Shown: positions 53,320 to 61,530 of the stretch, piece after piece
How positions within the stretch are numbered: position 1 is the first letter of the stretch
Layout of the letters: each line of letters opens with the position of its first letter
Source of the DNA: Christiangramia gaetbulicola
GTDB lineage: Bacteria; Bacteroidota; Bacteroidia; Flavobacteriales; Flavobacteriaceae
DNA: 64,000 nucleotides
Assembly (NCBI RefSeq): GCF_003054225.1
Contig: NZ_QBKQ01000003.1
Location: forward strand, 186,001 to 250,000
Direction of reading: 5' to 3'
Position numbers and translations under genes: made by a program
Notes under the pieces: generated by a model
What the model was told of the DNA's origin: nothing
The model's database searches: none
Seen by the model: the letters and a program-made list of their open reading frames with translations, nothing else

Positions 53320-54367
53320 TAAAGACCAGAGGGAAGAGATCGAGGATCAGGATGAGGATGAAAGTCTTTATGAGCATCATAAATTTGTAGCTGAAGTAGG
53401 GCAGAAGCCTTTAAGAGTGGATAAGTATTTGATGAATTTCATCGAAAATGCCACGCGTAATAAAATTCAGAAAGCTGCTAAAAGCGGAAATATCTATGTA
53501 AATGGAGAGATCGTTAAGCAGAATTATAAAGTGAAGGGTGGTGACACCGTTCAGGTGATGTTCGAGCATCCTCCTTATGAATATTTACTGGTTCCCGAAG
53601 ATATTCCGTTAGACATAGTTTATGAAGATGATACTTTGCTAGTGGTAAATAAGCCTGCCGGCATGGTGGTACATCCCGGTCATGGTAACTATAGCGGAAC
53701 CCTTATCAACGCCTTGGTGCATCATTTTGATAACCTGCCGAATAATAGCAGTGACCGTCCCGGACTTGTTCATAGGATCGATAAAGATACCAGCGGACTT
53801 CTTGTGGTTGCTAAGACAGAAGAGGCCATGGCGCATCTTTCCAAGCAATTTTTCGATAAGACCAGTGAGCGTGAATATGTAGCGATCGCCTGGGGAAATA
53901 TTGCGGAAGAAGAAGGAACCATTGAAGGTAATATTGGTAGAAATCCTAAGAACAGGCTTCAGAACATAGTTTATTATGGTGACGATGCCGATAATGGAAA
54001 GCCGGCGGTTACCCATTATAAAGTGATCGAACGTCTGGGTTATGTAACCCTTGTTTCCTGTAAACTGGAAACAGGTAGAACTCACCAGATTCGTGTGCAT
54101 ATGAAGCATATCGGGCACACCCTTTTTAATGATGAGCGTTATGGCGGTGACAAGATCCTGAAGGGGACAACTTTCACCAAGTACAAACAGTTCGTAGACA
54201 ATTGCTTTAAGATACTTCCAAGACAGGCGCTGCATGCCAAAACTCTGGGCTTTGAGCATCCAAAAACAGGGGAGTGGATGAGCTTTGATACAGATCTGCC
54301 TCAAGATATGGTAGATTGTATTGAAAAATGGCGGGGATATGCCAAAAATCAGCTGGAAGACCTTTAG
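53309..54367 (+). CDS. rluD: Ribosomal large subunit pseudouridine synthase (RluA/RluD family)
   Basis: A 352-residue enzyme with an N-terminal S4 RNA-binding domain (LRVDKYLMNFIENATRNKIQKA) and the catalytic RluA domain, active-site Asp in VHRIDKDTSGLLVVAKT. Later motifs: CKLETGRTHQIRVHMKHIGHT. The target is most likely helix 69 of 23S rRNA, as for RluD, but other RluA-family sites are possible. It is co-transcribed and overlapping with the PASTA gene. Confidence 0.94.
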   Translation: MNSNKDQREEIEDQDEDESLYEHHKFVAEVGQKPLRVDKYLMNFIENATRNKIQKAAKSGNIYVNGEIVKQNYKVKGGDTVQVMFEHPPYEYLLVPEDIPLDIVYEDDTLLVVNKPAGMVVHPGHGNYSGTLINALVHHFDNLPNNSSDRPGLVHRIDKDTSGLLVVAKTEEAMAHLSKQFFDKTSEREYVAIAWGNIAEEEGTIEGNIGRNPKNRLQNIVYYGDDADNGKPAVTHYKVIERLGYVTLVSCKLETGRTHQIRVHMKHIGHTLFNDERYGGDKILKGTTFTKYKQFVDNCFKILPRQALHAKTLGFEHPKTGEWMSFDTDLPQDMVDCIEKWRGYAKNQLEDL

Positions 54368-54465
54368 CATAAAAGGCTTCTATAGATTCATAAGAAACAA
54401 ATTTCAGGTATTTTTCAGTTTTTCGACTGATAGGTTATCTTTGGTAGAAAATTAACCGAAAAGAA

Positions 54466-55227
54466 ATGAAAATTGTTGTTTCGCCAGCGAAAACGCTGGA
54501 TTATGAATCAAAATTACCAACTACACGAGGAACTCAACCCGAATTTCTGGAAACAGCTGCCAAGCTGAATCGTAAACTTGCCAGACAAAGCAAGAAGGAG
54601 ATTTCAGAATTAATGAGCATCAGTGATAAGCTGGCAGATCTTAATTATTCCCGTTATCAGGAATTTGAGGAAGATCATGATAAAAAGAATTCCCGTCCTG
54701 CCATGTATGCTTTCAATGGAGATGTATACACTGGTCTGGATGCTTATACCATACCAACAGATAAGATAGATAAAGTGCAGGATACCCTAAGGATCCTCTC
54801 CGGTATGTATGGTATTTTGAGGCCTTTGGATCTTATTCAGCCTTATCGCCTGGAGATGGGAACATCTATTGGGATCGAAAGAAAGGATAACCTCTACGAA
54901 GTCTGGAAAAAGAAGGTGACAGAATATCTGAATAATGAATTAGCAGATGATGAGTTATTTCTGAACCTGGCTAGTAACGAATACTTCAAAGCTGTAGATA
55001 CTAAAAAACTTAAGGTTCCGGTAATTGCTCCTGTCTTCAAGGATTTCAAGAATGGTAAATTAAAGATCATTAGTTTCTTCGCTAAGAAAGCACGTGGATC
55101 CATGGTTCGCTATATCATCGATAAAGATTGTAAAACTTTAGATGATGTAAAAGGCTTTGATTATGATGGTTATCGTTTTAGTCAGGAGCATACTGAGAAA
55201 GAAAATGAACCGACTTTTATCCGTTAG
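54466..55227 (+). CDS. yaaA: Peroxide stress protein YaaA
   Basis: A 253-residue member of the YaaA/DUF328 family, linked in E. coli to lowering free intracellular iron during peroxide stress. Family features are the N-terminal [27 protein letters not shown], and the C-terminal [16 protein letters not shown] with conserved Arg/Lys DNA-binding-like groove. It is a single gene after rluD, with a repeat element shortly downstream. Confidence 0.95.
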   Translation: MKIVVSPAKTLDYESKLPTTRGTQPEFLETAAKLNRKLARQSKKEISELMSISDKLADLNYSRYQEFEEDHDKKNSRPAMYAFNGDVYTGLDAYTIPTDKIDKVQDTLRILSGMYGILRPLDLIQPYRLEMGTSIGIERKDNLYEVWKKKVTEYLNNELADDELFLNLASNEYFKAVDTKKLKVPVIAPVFKDFKNGKLKIISFFAKKARGSMVRYIIDKDCKTLDDVKGFDYDGYRFSQEHTEKENEPTFIR

Positions 55228-55232
55228 AATCT

Positions 55233-55300
55233 CGTCATCCTGTCCCGAAGCCTCGGGAGTTTCAGGATCTCTGAGATGCTGAAATAAATTCAGCATGACG
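55233..55300. repeat. Dispersed palindromic repeat, GTCAT...ATGAC family (copy 2)
   Basis: Bounded by CGTCAT and ATGACG. Inside, TCCCGA-AGCC-TCGGGA and GCTGAA-TAAA-TTCAGC hairpins follow each other. It sits between yaaA and the UDG-like gene, 6 bp after the yaaA stop. Confidence 0.7.
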
Positions 55301-55325
55301 TGAAAACCCAAAATTTACATCTGCT

Positions 55326-55991
55326 TTGGTCCTCTTCCATCATAAACATCCATATCCACCATTTATACCAGAAACGGCGACCAAATTAGTCGTGGGTACG
55401 CTGCCACCACCTCGATTCACCAAAAGGGAATTCAAGGAAGATGACGTTGATTTTTGCTATGGCAGCCGCGATGGGCAATTATGGATCATCCTGGACAGAA
55501 TTTTCGATCTTGAACTAAAATTTGAAAATACCCAGGAAGCTATTCAGCAGCGAAAGGATTTTTTAATTGAAAGAGGGATTGGGATTTGTGATGTGGTAGA
55601 AAGCAGCAGGAGAGAAAAGATAGATGCTTCAGATATTGGAATGCAGAAGGTAGAACTACGGGATATGATCTCTATTTTGAGAAATCATCCTAAAGTTGAT
55701 ATTTTGCTTTTTACCGGTGGAAACTCAAAGAATGGTCCGGAATATTTTTTCAGGAAATACCTTAAAGAGTCTGAACACGATATCAGGCTAAAAGTTGTTT
55801 CGAATAAAGCTCCCAGAATTCACCAGTTCTTATTAGATGGAAGATTGATCAAAACAGTTTCGCTAATCGCGCCATCTGGAGCAGCTAATATTGCAGTTGG
55901 AAGTTCACTTCTGTATAAAGAATTAAAAAAGAAAAACCCTGAATTCAATACTATTGATTTCAGGGTTCTTCAGTATAGAGAATTTTTCTAG
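55326..55991 (+). CDS. Uracil-DNA-glycosylase-superfamily-like protein
   Basis: A 221-residue protein resembling flavobacterial proteins annotated as uracil-DNA glycosylase family. Characteristic segments: HPYPPFIPETATKLVVGTLPPPRF, DVDFCYGSRDGQLWIILDRIF, RGIGICDVVESSRREKIDASD, VDILLFTGGNSKNGPEYFF, and LIAPSGAAN. The start is a TTG, since no in-frame ATG exists before the conserved region; it is 25 bp from the repeat element. Base specificity is not known. The first gene of its strand after yaaA. Confidence 0.75.
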   Translation: MVLFHHKHPYPPFIPETATKLVVGTLPPPRFTKREFKEDDVDFCYGSRDGQLWIILDRIFDLELKFENTQEAIQQRKDFLIERGIGICDVVESSRREKIDASDIGMQKVELRDMISILRNHPKVDILLFTGGNSKNGPEYFFRKYLKESEHDIRLKVVSNKAPRIHQFLLDGRLIKTVSLIAPSGAANIAVGSSLLYKELKKKNPEFNTIDFRVLQYREFF

Positions 55992-55992
55992 A

Positions 55993-56127
55993 TCATTGCA
56001 ATTCTTTCTTGTCCTGGTCTGCCAGGGTAGTCGGTTTTATTTTAAACTTTTTACGTTTAGGTCTTAACTTACCACTGGTGCCAATTGCAATTTTTCCTCT
56101 TTTGGTTTTTTTATCACCTTTTCCCAT
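55993..56127 (-). CDS. 30S ribosomal protein bTHX
   Basis: 44 residues, strongly basic: starts MGKGDKKTKRGKIAIGTSG, then KLRPKRKKFKIKP and a polar tail. The N-terminal MGKGDKKTKRGKI is diagnostic of the Thx protein of the small ribosomal subunit, present in Bacteroidetes and Thermus. It lies downstream of a 51-residue protein gene with a 3-bp gap, so the two are probably co-transcribed. It is easily missed because of its size. Confidence 0.93.
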   Translation of the reverse strand: MGKGDKKTKRGKIAIGTSGKLRPKRKKFKIKPTTLADQDKKELQ

Positions 56128-56130
56128 TAA

Positions 56131-56286
56131 CTATTTTTTGTTCTGTTGATCCTTAATGGTTTTCTCGTCAAAATCCACTTCGTTGGTTTGTTTCTTTCTA
56201 TCACCGAGATCACCTGTTAATGGATCGTTTTCGCTTTTTCTTCGGTCTGTTTTTCCTTTGTGCTTATCTTCAATTGGTCCTCCCAT
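56131..56286 (-). CDS. Small highly charged protein upstream of bTHX
   Basis: 51 residues, MGGPIEDKHKGKTDRRKSEN followed by DPLTGDLGDRKKQTNEVDFD and a Lys/Gln-rich end. It has no hydrophobic segment or Cys and looks disordered. The gene ends 3 bp before the bTHX start codon, suggesting co-expression with a ribosomal protein gene. I do not recognise a family. Reality is supported by a clean frame, close coupling, and codon use like the neighbours. Confidence 0.7.
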   Translation of the reverse strand: MGGPIEDKHKGKTDRRKSENDPLTGDLGDRKKQTNEVDFDEKTIKDQQNKK

Positions 56287-56357
56287 AATTATAGTTTTTA
56301 AGATTTACTCTAATATAGGCAGAAGTAGTCTTAAAAGCTGCTAAGAGCCTGTTACAA

Positions 56358-57128
56358 TTAGGTTAAAGCTTTAACATTCTCGATGAATCCGGGAATATTT
56401 GAGACTCCATTCTTCTCAACATACTTAATAAAAGCACTACCAATGATCGCTCCCTTGGCAAATTCAGTTGCCTGATCAAAAGTTTCGCTGTCTTTTATTC
56501 CGAAGCCTACTATTTGTGGGTTTTTAAGCTGAAGATCATTTATCCTTTTAAAATAGGCCCTGGTCTCTTCTCCAAATCCGCTGGTAGAGCCTGTAACGCT
56601 CGCACTGCTCACCATATAGATAAAGCCATTGGAAATTGAATCGATGAATCTAATGCGCTTATCTGAAGTTTGAGGAGTTATAAGAAATACATTGATAAGC
56701 CCATATTTCTCGAATAATTTCTGGTACTTTTCATGATAAACATCTACAGGGAGATCGGGGATGATGAGTCCGTCGATTCCAACCGACTGGCATTTTTTAC
56801 AGAAATCTTCTACGCCATATTGCAGGATTGGATTGAAATAACCCATAATGATAAGCGGAATTTCCACTTTATCTCGTATCCCGTCTAATTGCTGAAACAA
56901 TTTTGTAGTAGTCATTCCATTTTTCAGGGCCTTAGTTGAACTCTCCTGAATGGTTGGTCCATCAGCCAGCGGGTCACTGAAAGGTAGTCCTATTTCAATG
57001 AAATCCACACCGCTCTTTTCAAGGTCTACGATCACCTTTTCGGTATCATTAATATTCGGAAATCCGGCTGTGAAATATATGGATAGCAGTTTATGATCTT
57101 CCTGCAGTTTTTGATTTATTCTGTTCAT
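56358..57128 (-). CDS. trpA: Tryptophan synthase alpha chain
   Basis: A 256-residue TIM-barrel subunit cleaving indole-3-glycerol phosphate to indole. FIEIGLPFSDPLADGP holds catalytic Glu and Asp; YMVSSASVTGSTSGFGE and VGFGIKD are phosphate-site loops. It is the last gene of the trp operon, separated from trpB by 84 bp that contain a strong palindromic repeat. Confidence 0.96.
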   Translation of the reverse strand: MNRINQKLQEDHKLLSIYFTAGFPNINDTEKVIVDLEKSGVDFIEIGLPFSDPLADGPTIQESSTKALKNGMTTTKLFQQLDGIRDKVEIPLIIMGYFNPILQYGVEDFCKKCQSVGIDGLIIPDLPVDVYHEKYQKLFEKYGLINVFLITPQTSDKRIRFIDSISNGFIYMVSSASVTGSTSGFGEETRAYFKRINDLQLKNPQIVGFGIKDSETFDQATEFAKGAIIGSAFIKYVEKNGVSNIPGFIENVKALT

Positions 57129-57150
57129 TTTCTCTGCTTACTTAAAAATC

Positions 57151-57208
57151 CGTCATTCTGAACTCGTTTCAGAATCTTTAGAGACGCTGAAACGAGTTCA
57201 GCGTGACG
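57151..57208. repeat. Dispersed palindromic repeat, GTCAT...GTGACG family (copy 3), between trpB and trpA
   Basis: Near-perfect 22-bp inverted repeat (20 of 22 positions pair) around a 14-nt loop: CGTCATTCTGAACTCGTTTCAG and CTGAAACGAGTTCAGCGTGACG shortened here by its arms CGTCA...TGACG. It occupies most of the 84-bp gap between trpB and trpA. Confidence 0.8.
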
Positions 57209-57212
57209 TCTA

Positions 57213-58394
57213 TTATAAATTAAAATATTCAATATATGTATTAAGGTCTTTGTCCCCGCGACCAGAAAGGTTAATCACGACCACATCATCTTCTTTGAAC
57301 TTTCGATCCTTAAAGATCGCCAAAGCATGAGAGGTTTCAATAGCGGGAATAATTCCTTCCAGTTTTGCCAGTTCCAGTCCGGCTTCCATGGCGGCTTCAT
57401 CGGTAATACTGATGAACTCTCCTCTTCCGCTGGTAAATAGGTTCGCATGCATAGGTCCAACTCCAGGGTAATCCAATCCGGCAGAAATAGAGTAAGGCTC
57501 AGTGATCTGGCCATCTCCCGTCTGCATCAGTAAGGTTTTACTTCCGTGGATGATTCCCATTTTTCCAAGTGCTGAGGTTGCCGCGCTTTCGCCAGAATCT
57601 ATTCCTTTTCCGGCAGCTTCCACCGCGATAATTCCAACTTCAGGATTATCCAGGTAATGATAATAAGCTCCAGCAGCATTAGATCCACCACCCACACAAG
57701 CAACAACGTAATCCGGGTCTTCTTTACCTTCTTTTTCTTTAAGCTGAACTTTTATTTCTTCAGAGATCACCGCCTGAAATCTGGCAACCATATCTGGATA
57801 AGGGTGCGGTCCAACTACAGAACCAATGATGTAATGGGTATCCACCGGGTTATTGATCCAGTCGCGGATAGCTTCGTTGGTGGCGTCCTTTAAGGTTCGG
57901 CTGCCAGATTTGGCCGGAACCACTTTAGCACCCAACATTTTCATTCGGGCAACGTTAGGCGCCTGCCTGTCTATATCGATCTCGCCCATATAAACGATGC
58001 ATTCCATCCCCATTAGTGCGCAAACAGTGGCTGTAGCAACACCATGCTGTCCGGCTCCGGTTTCAGCAATGATTCGTTTTTTACCCAGTTTCTGCGCCAT
58101 AAGGATCTGCCCGATAGTGTTGTTCACTTTATGCGCGCCCGTATGGCAAAGATCTTCACGTTTTAAATAAACCTTTGTTTCATATTTCTCACTGAATCTT
58201 TTCGCATAATAAAGAGGAGTGGGGCGACCCACATATTCTCTTAAAAGCTCTTTGAATTCTTTCTGAAAAGACTCTTCTTTCATAATGTCCAGGTAGCGCG
58301 AACGCAATTCCAGAACATTCGGATACAACATTTCGGGAATGTAGGCACCGCCAAATTCTCCATAATATCCTTTTTCATCAACCTGATAGCTCAT
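57213..58394 (-). CDS. trpB: Tryptophan synthase beta chain
   Basis: A 393-residue PLP enzyme condensing indole with serine. PLP lysine lies in [13 protein letters not shown], phosphate site in GGGSNAAG, and the N-terminus [16 protein letters not shown] is typical. Length is normal. It starts 1 bp after the stop of trpF, so the two are tightly coupled, and it is followed by the trpB/trpA intergenic repeat. Confidence 0.97.
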   Translation of the reverse strand: MSYQVDEKGYYGEFGGAYIPEMLYPNVLELRSRYLDIMKEESFQKEFKELLREYVGRPTPLYYAKRFSEKYETKVYLKREDLCHTGAHKVNNTIGQILMAQKLGKKRIIAETGAGQHGVATATVCALMGMECIVYMGEIDIDRQAPNVARMKMLGAKVVPAKSGSRTLKDATNEAIRDWINNPVDTHYIIGSVVGPHPYPDMVARFQAVISEEIKVQLKEKEGKEDPDYVVACVGGGSNAAGAYYHYLDNPEVGIIAVEAAGKGIDSGESAATSALGKMGIIHGSKTLLMQTGDGQITEPYSISAGLDYPGVGPMHANLFTSGRGEFISITDEAAMEAGLELAKLEGIIPAIETSHALAIFKDRKFKEDDVVVINLSGRGDKDLNTYIEYFNL

Positions 58395-58395
58395 C

Positions 58396-59109
58396 TTATG
58401 AATTTATCTGTTTTTTGAAATCTTTCAATTCCTTTAATTTTTTTAATCCGGGTTTCAACTCAAATTTACTGTTCACATCAACAGCGTAGAGCAGATCCGG
58501 CTTACCTTTCTGGTAAAAATAACTCTTTAGTTCGGCAATGGCCTTGCCATGTTCCGGTCCAATTCCTCCACTTAGAAAAAATGGAGTACTGGACGGGTAT
58601 TCTTTTAATATCTGCCAGTTAAATTCGGTTCCATTTCCTCCCCGGAAAATACCTTTGGTATCGAAAAGAAAATAATCCACGATGCCCTCATATGGCTTAA
58701 TTTCCTGAAAATTGAATTCGTCCCCAACTGAAAATACCTTGATCATTTCTGGTACATTTTCTTTACGCTGAAGCTCAGCCTTAAGATCCTTACAAAAAGC
58801 AGCAGTTTCCTCACCGTGAAGCTGTACCGCTTTTAAATTATATTTTGAAACTTTAGCGGTGATCTCTTCGATAGTAGCATTCACAAAAACTCCCGTTTTC
58901 TTTATTTCTGAAGGAATTTCAGGAAGTTCATCATTAAAATAGCGAGGGGATTTATCATAAAAAATGAAACCCATATAGTCTGGCTTAAGCTCGGCAACCT
59001 GAATCATGTTCCCGGCCTGCTGCATTCCACAAACTTTGAGACTCAGTCCCAGGCTTTGACCCGAAGCTGAAATGAAAAGACTATTCTCTTTCATACTTTT
59101 CTCTTCCAT
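58396..59109 (-). CDS. trpF: Phosphoribosylanthranilate isomerase
   Basis: A 237-residue TIM-barrel isomerase in tryptophan synthesis. Motifs [52 protein letters not shown] and [16 protein letters not shown] are family-typical, including the catalytic Cys and Asp positions. An N-terminal extension of about 22 residues precedes the conserved core. The ATG directly follows the trpC stop (TAAATG). Confidence 0.95.
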   Translation of the reverse strand: MEEKSMKENSLFISASGQSLGLSLKVCGMQQAGNMIQVAELKPDYMGFIFYDKSPRYFNDELPEIPSEIKKTGVFVNATIEEITAKVSKYNLKAVQLHGEETAAFCKDLKAELQRKENVPEMIKVFSVGDEFNFQEIKPYEGIVDYFLFDTKGIFRGGNGTEFNWQILKEYPSSTPFFLSGGIGPEHGKAIAELKSYFYQKGKPDLLYAVDVNSKFELKPGLKKLKELKDFKKQINS

Positions 59110-59898
59110 TTATACGATAGATTTTAAGGTTCTAATAAATTCTTTGGCCGATGCACCGGGATCATCAGTTTTCATGAAGTTTTCTCCTATCAAAAAGCCT
59201 TCATAACCATAGTTCTTAAGATCTGCTATGGCTTCGGTATTGCTGATTCCGCTTTCTGAAACTTTTACAAATGCGTCCGGAATTAACTTAGCCAGTTTTT
59301 TAGAATTATCAATACTAACTTCAAAGGTCTTTAAGTTTCTATTGTTCACCCCAATCATATCGGCATTCACGTTTAAAGATTTCTTCAATTCTTCTTCGTT
59401 ATGAACTTCCAGCAAAACATCCATACCAATAGATTTTGCTGAATTCGCCAAATGAATCAGTTGTTCTTCAGTCAGAACCGCGGCAATTAAAAGTATGACA
59501 TCGGCACCATAAGCTTTTGCTTCAAGTATCTGATATTCATCTATCATAAAATCTTTCCTTAAAATGGGAAGGTCGACCGATGCCCGGGCATATAAAAGGT
59601 CATCAAGTGAACCGCCAAAATACTTCCCGTCGGTAAGCACAGAAATTCCAGAAACATCGGCATCTTCATAGCCTTTAGCCACATCTTGAACATTCAGGCT
59701 CTGATTAATAACAGATTTAGAAGGTGACCTTCTTTTATGTTCTGCAATAATTCCGCTGCCGGTTTTTAAATTTTCAGCCAGAGAAATACATTTCCTGTCG
59801 AATAAAACCGAACTCTTCAGTTGTGAAACCGGGATAAGTGTTTTTTTTAATTCAACTTCCTTGAATTTGTCTGCAATGATCTTAACGAGAATGTTCAT
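59110..59898 (-). CDS. trpC: Indole-3-glycerol-phosphate synthase
   Basis: A 262-residue TIM barrel that closes the indole ring. Motifs: IIAEHKRRSPSKSVI, SVLTDGKYFGGSLDDLL, LPILRKDFMIDEYQI, VNNRNLKTFEVSI and VSESGISNTE, containing catalytic Glu and Lys residues. It stands as an unfused gene, unlike the enterobacterial TrpCF fusion. Spaced 5 bp after the trpD stop. Confidence 0.96.
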   Translation of the reverse strand: MNILVKIIADKFKEVELKKTLIPVSQLKSSVLFDRKCISLAENLKTGSGIIAEHKRRSPSKSVINQSLNVQDVAKGYEDADVSGISVLTDGKYFGGSLDDLLYARASVDLPILRKDFMIDEYQILEAKAYGADVILLIAAVLTEEQLIHLANSAKSIGMDVLLEVHNEEELKKSLNVNADMIGVNNRNLKTFEVSIDNSKKLAKLIPDAFVKVSESGISNTEAIADLKNYGYEGFLIGENFMKTDDPGASAKEFIRTLKSIV

Positions 59899-59903
59899 TT
59901 AAT

Positions 59904-60899
59904 TCAATTTTGACTTAATTCCTGCAATTTTTTAAAACTTTCCAGTGCCTTACCAGATTCCAGTGATTCTTTAGCTGCTGCAAAACCATCCTGCGGACTC
60001 AGATTCCTGGAAGTAGCAATTGCCATTCCGGCATTGGCACATACTACGTTATTTTGGGCCTGATTTCCTTTTCCTTTTAGAATATTCATCAGAATTCCTG
60101 CAGAACTTTCTATAGATCCGCCACCGGCAATTTCAGATTGTTTCAATTCTGAAACACCAAAATCTGATGCTTTCAGGATCCTTTCAGAATTGTTGCTTAT
60201 GCTTTTGGTTTCTCCGGTAAGCGAGATCTCGTCATATCCATCCAGCGCATGTAAAATAGTATAGTTCTTATCTGTATTCTGATAAAGATAAGCATACATC
60301 CTGGCTAGTTCAAGGCTAAAAACTCCTACTAGCTGGTTCTTAGGAAAAGCAGGATTTACCATAGGTCCCAACATATTGAAAAATGTCTTTACTGCGAGGC
60401 TTTTCCTAACAGGACCTACATTCTTCATAGCTGGGTGAAATAAAGGCGCGTGCAGAATACAAATATTAGATTCAGCAATACACTTTTCAAGAAATCCGGC
60501 ATCATTACTGAATTTGATACCAAGAGATTCCATCACGTTAGAACTACCGCTAACTGAGGAAACACCATAGTTTCCGTGTTTGGCAACTTTAACGCCTGAT
60601 CCAGCTGTTACAAATGATGAGGTGGTGGAGATATTGAAAGTATCCTTTCCGTCGCCACCGGTTCCGCATAGATCCACTGCTTCATAACCAGAAAGGTCTA
60701 CTTTTATACACAACTCCAGTAAAGCATCCCTGAATCCTTCCAGCTCTTCGATCGTGATGCTCCGCATCATATAAACTGTTAGAAAAGCCGCGATCTGGGT
60801 GTCATTGTATTTATCTTCAGAAATATTAAAGATCACCTGTTTGGCCTCTTCGGTGCTTATGGTTTCATGGCTAATGAGCCTGTTTAGTAGTTCTTTCAT
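59904..60899 (-). CDS. trpD: Anthranilate phosphoribosyltransferase
   Basis: 331 residues; transfers anthranilate to PRPP. The PRPP-binding glycine loop is DLCGTGGDGKDTFNISTTSS, with the conserved KHGNYGVSSVSGSSNVMESLG and HALDGYDEISL motifs. It is a stand-alone enzyme, not fused to trpG. 3 bp from the trpG stop. Confidence 0.96.
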   Translation of the reverse strand: MKELLNRLISHETISTEEAKQVIFNISEDKYNDTQIAAFLTVYMMRSITIEELEGFRDALLELCIKVDLSGYEAVDLCGTGGDGKDTFNISTTSSFVTAGSGVKVAKHGNYGVSSVSGSSNVMESLGIKFSNDAGFLEKCIAESNICILHAPLFHPAMKNVGPVRKSLAVKTFFNMLGPMVNPAFPKNQLVGVFSLELARMYAYLYQNTDKNYTILHALDGYDEISLTGETKSISNNSERILKASDFGVSELKQSEIAGGGSIESSAGILMNILKGKGNQAQNNVVCANAGMAIATSRNLSPQDGFAAAKESLESGKALESFKKLQELSQN

Positions 60900-60902
60900 T
60901 CT

Positions 60903-61529
60903 TTATATTTCGTGCTCAGGTTTTACTTCGGATTTTGCTGTTTTCTGGTTTGGTTCATATTCTACCCAATTCTGGATCATTTTTTTTCCTTCCGGGGTAA
61001 GAACAGATTCAGGATGAAACTGTACTCCACGAACATCATATTCTTTATGCCTTAAGGACATAACCTCTCCCTTTTCATCATAACTTGTCGCCTGTAAGGC
61101 AGGTGGTAAATTCTTTTCCACCACCCAGGAATGATACCGTCCTACCTGCAATTCTTTATTAAGGCCTTTGAAAATATATTCGTCATCTACAAAAAGATCT
61201 ATTCTGGTGGCCACTCCGTGATAAACATCATCCAGATTTCGTAAAGTTCCTCCAAATACCTCACCAATCGCCTGCATCCCCAAACAAACCCCAAGAATAC
61301 TTTTGGTGGCACTATATTTTTCGATAATAGGTTTTAGTAGACCAGCTTCGTCAGGAATCCCTGGTCCGGGTGACAATAAGACCTTATCATAATCTTCAAC
61401 ATCATCTATATGCAGCTGGTCATTACGCCTAACCACAACTTTACAATCCAGTTCTTCCAGGTAGTGAACCAGGTTATATACGAACGAATCGTAATTATCT
61501 ATCACTAATATCTTTTTCATCTCTTTCAT
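60903..61529 (-). CDS. trpG: Anthranilate synthase component II (glutamine amidotransferase)
   Basis: A 208-residue class I amidotransferase providing ammonia for TrpE. The catalytic Cys82 lies in GVCLGMQ, with the His/Glu pair in VQFHPES. N-terminus is VIDNYDSFVYNLVHYLEEL; the ATG at 61529 or three codons later would both work. It starts 1 bp after trpE and could also serve PabB. Confidence 0.96.
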   Translation of the reverse strand: MKEMKKILVIDNYDSFVYNLVHYLEELDCKVVVRRNDQLHIDDVEDYDKVLLSPGPGIPDEAGLLKPIIEKYSATKSILGVCLGMQAIGEVFGGTLRNLDDVYHGVATRIDLFVDDEYIFKGLNKELQVGRYHSWVVEKNLPPALQATSYDEKGEVMSLRHKEYDVRGVQFHPESVLTPEGKKMIQNWVEYEPNQKTAKSEVKPEHEI

Positions 61530-61530
61530 T

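Noticed and set aside
53639-54370. 243-residue open frame antisense to rluD
   Set aside because: It lies wholly inside the conserved pseudouridine synthase gene and its translation has no recognisable domain; a shadow frame.
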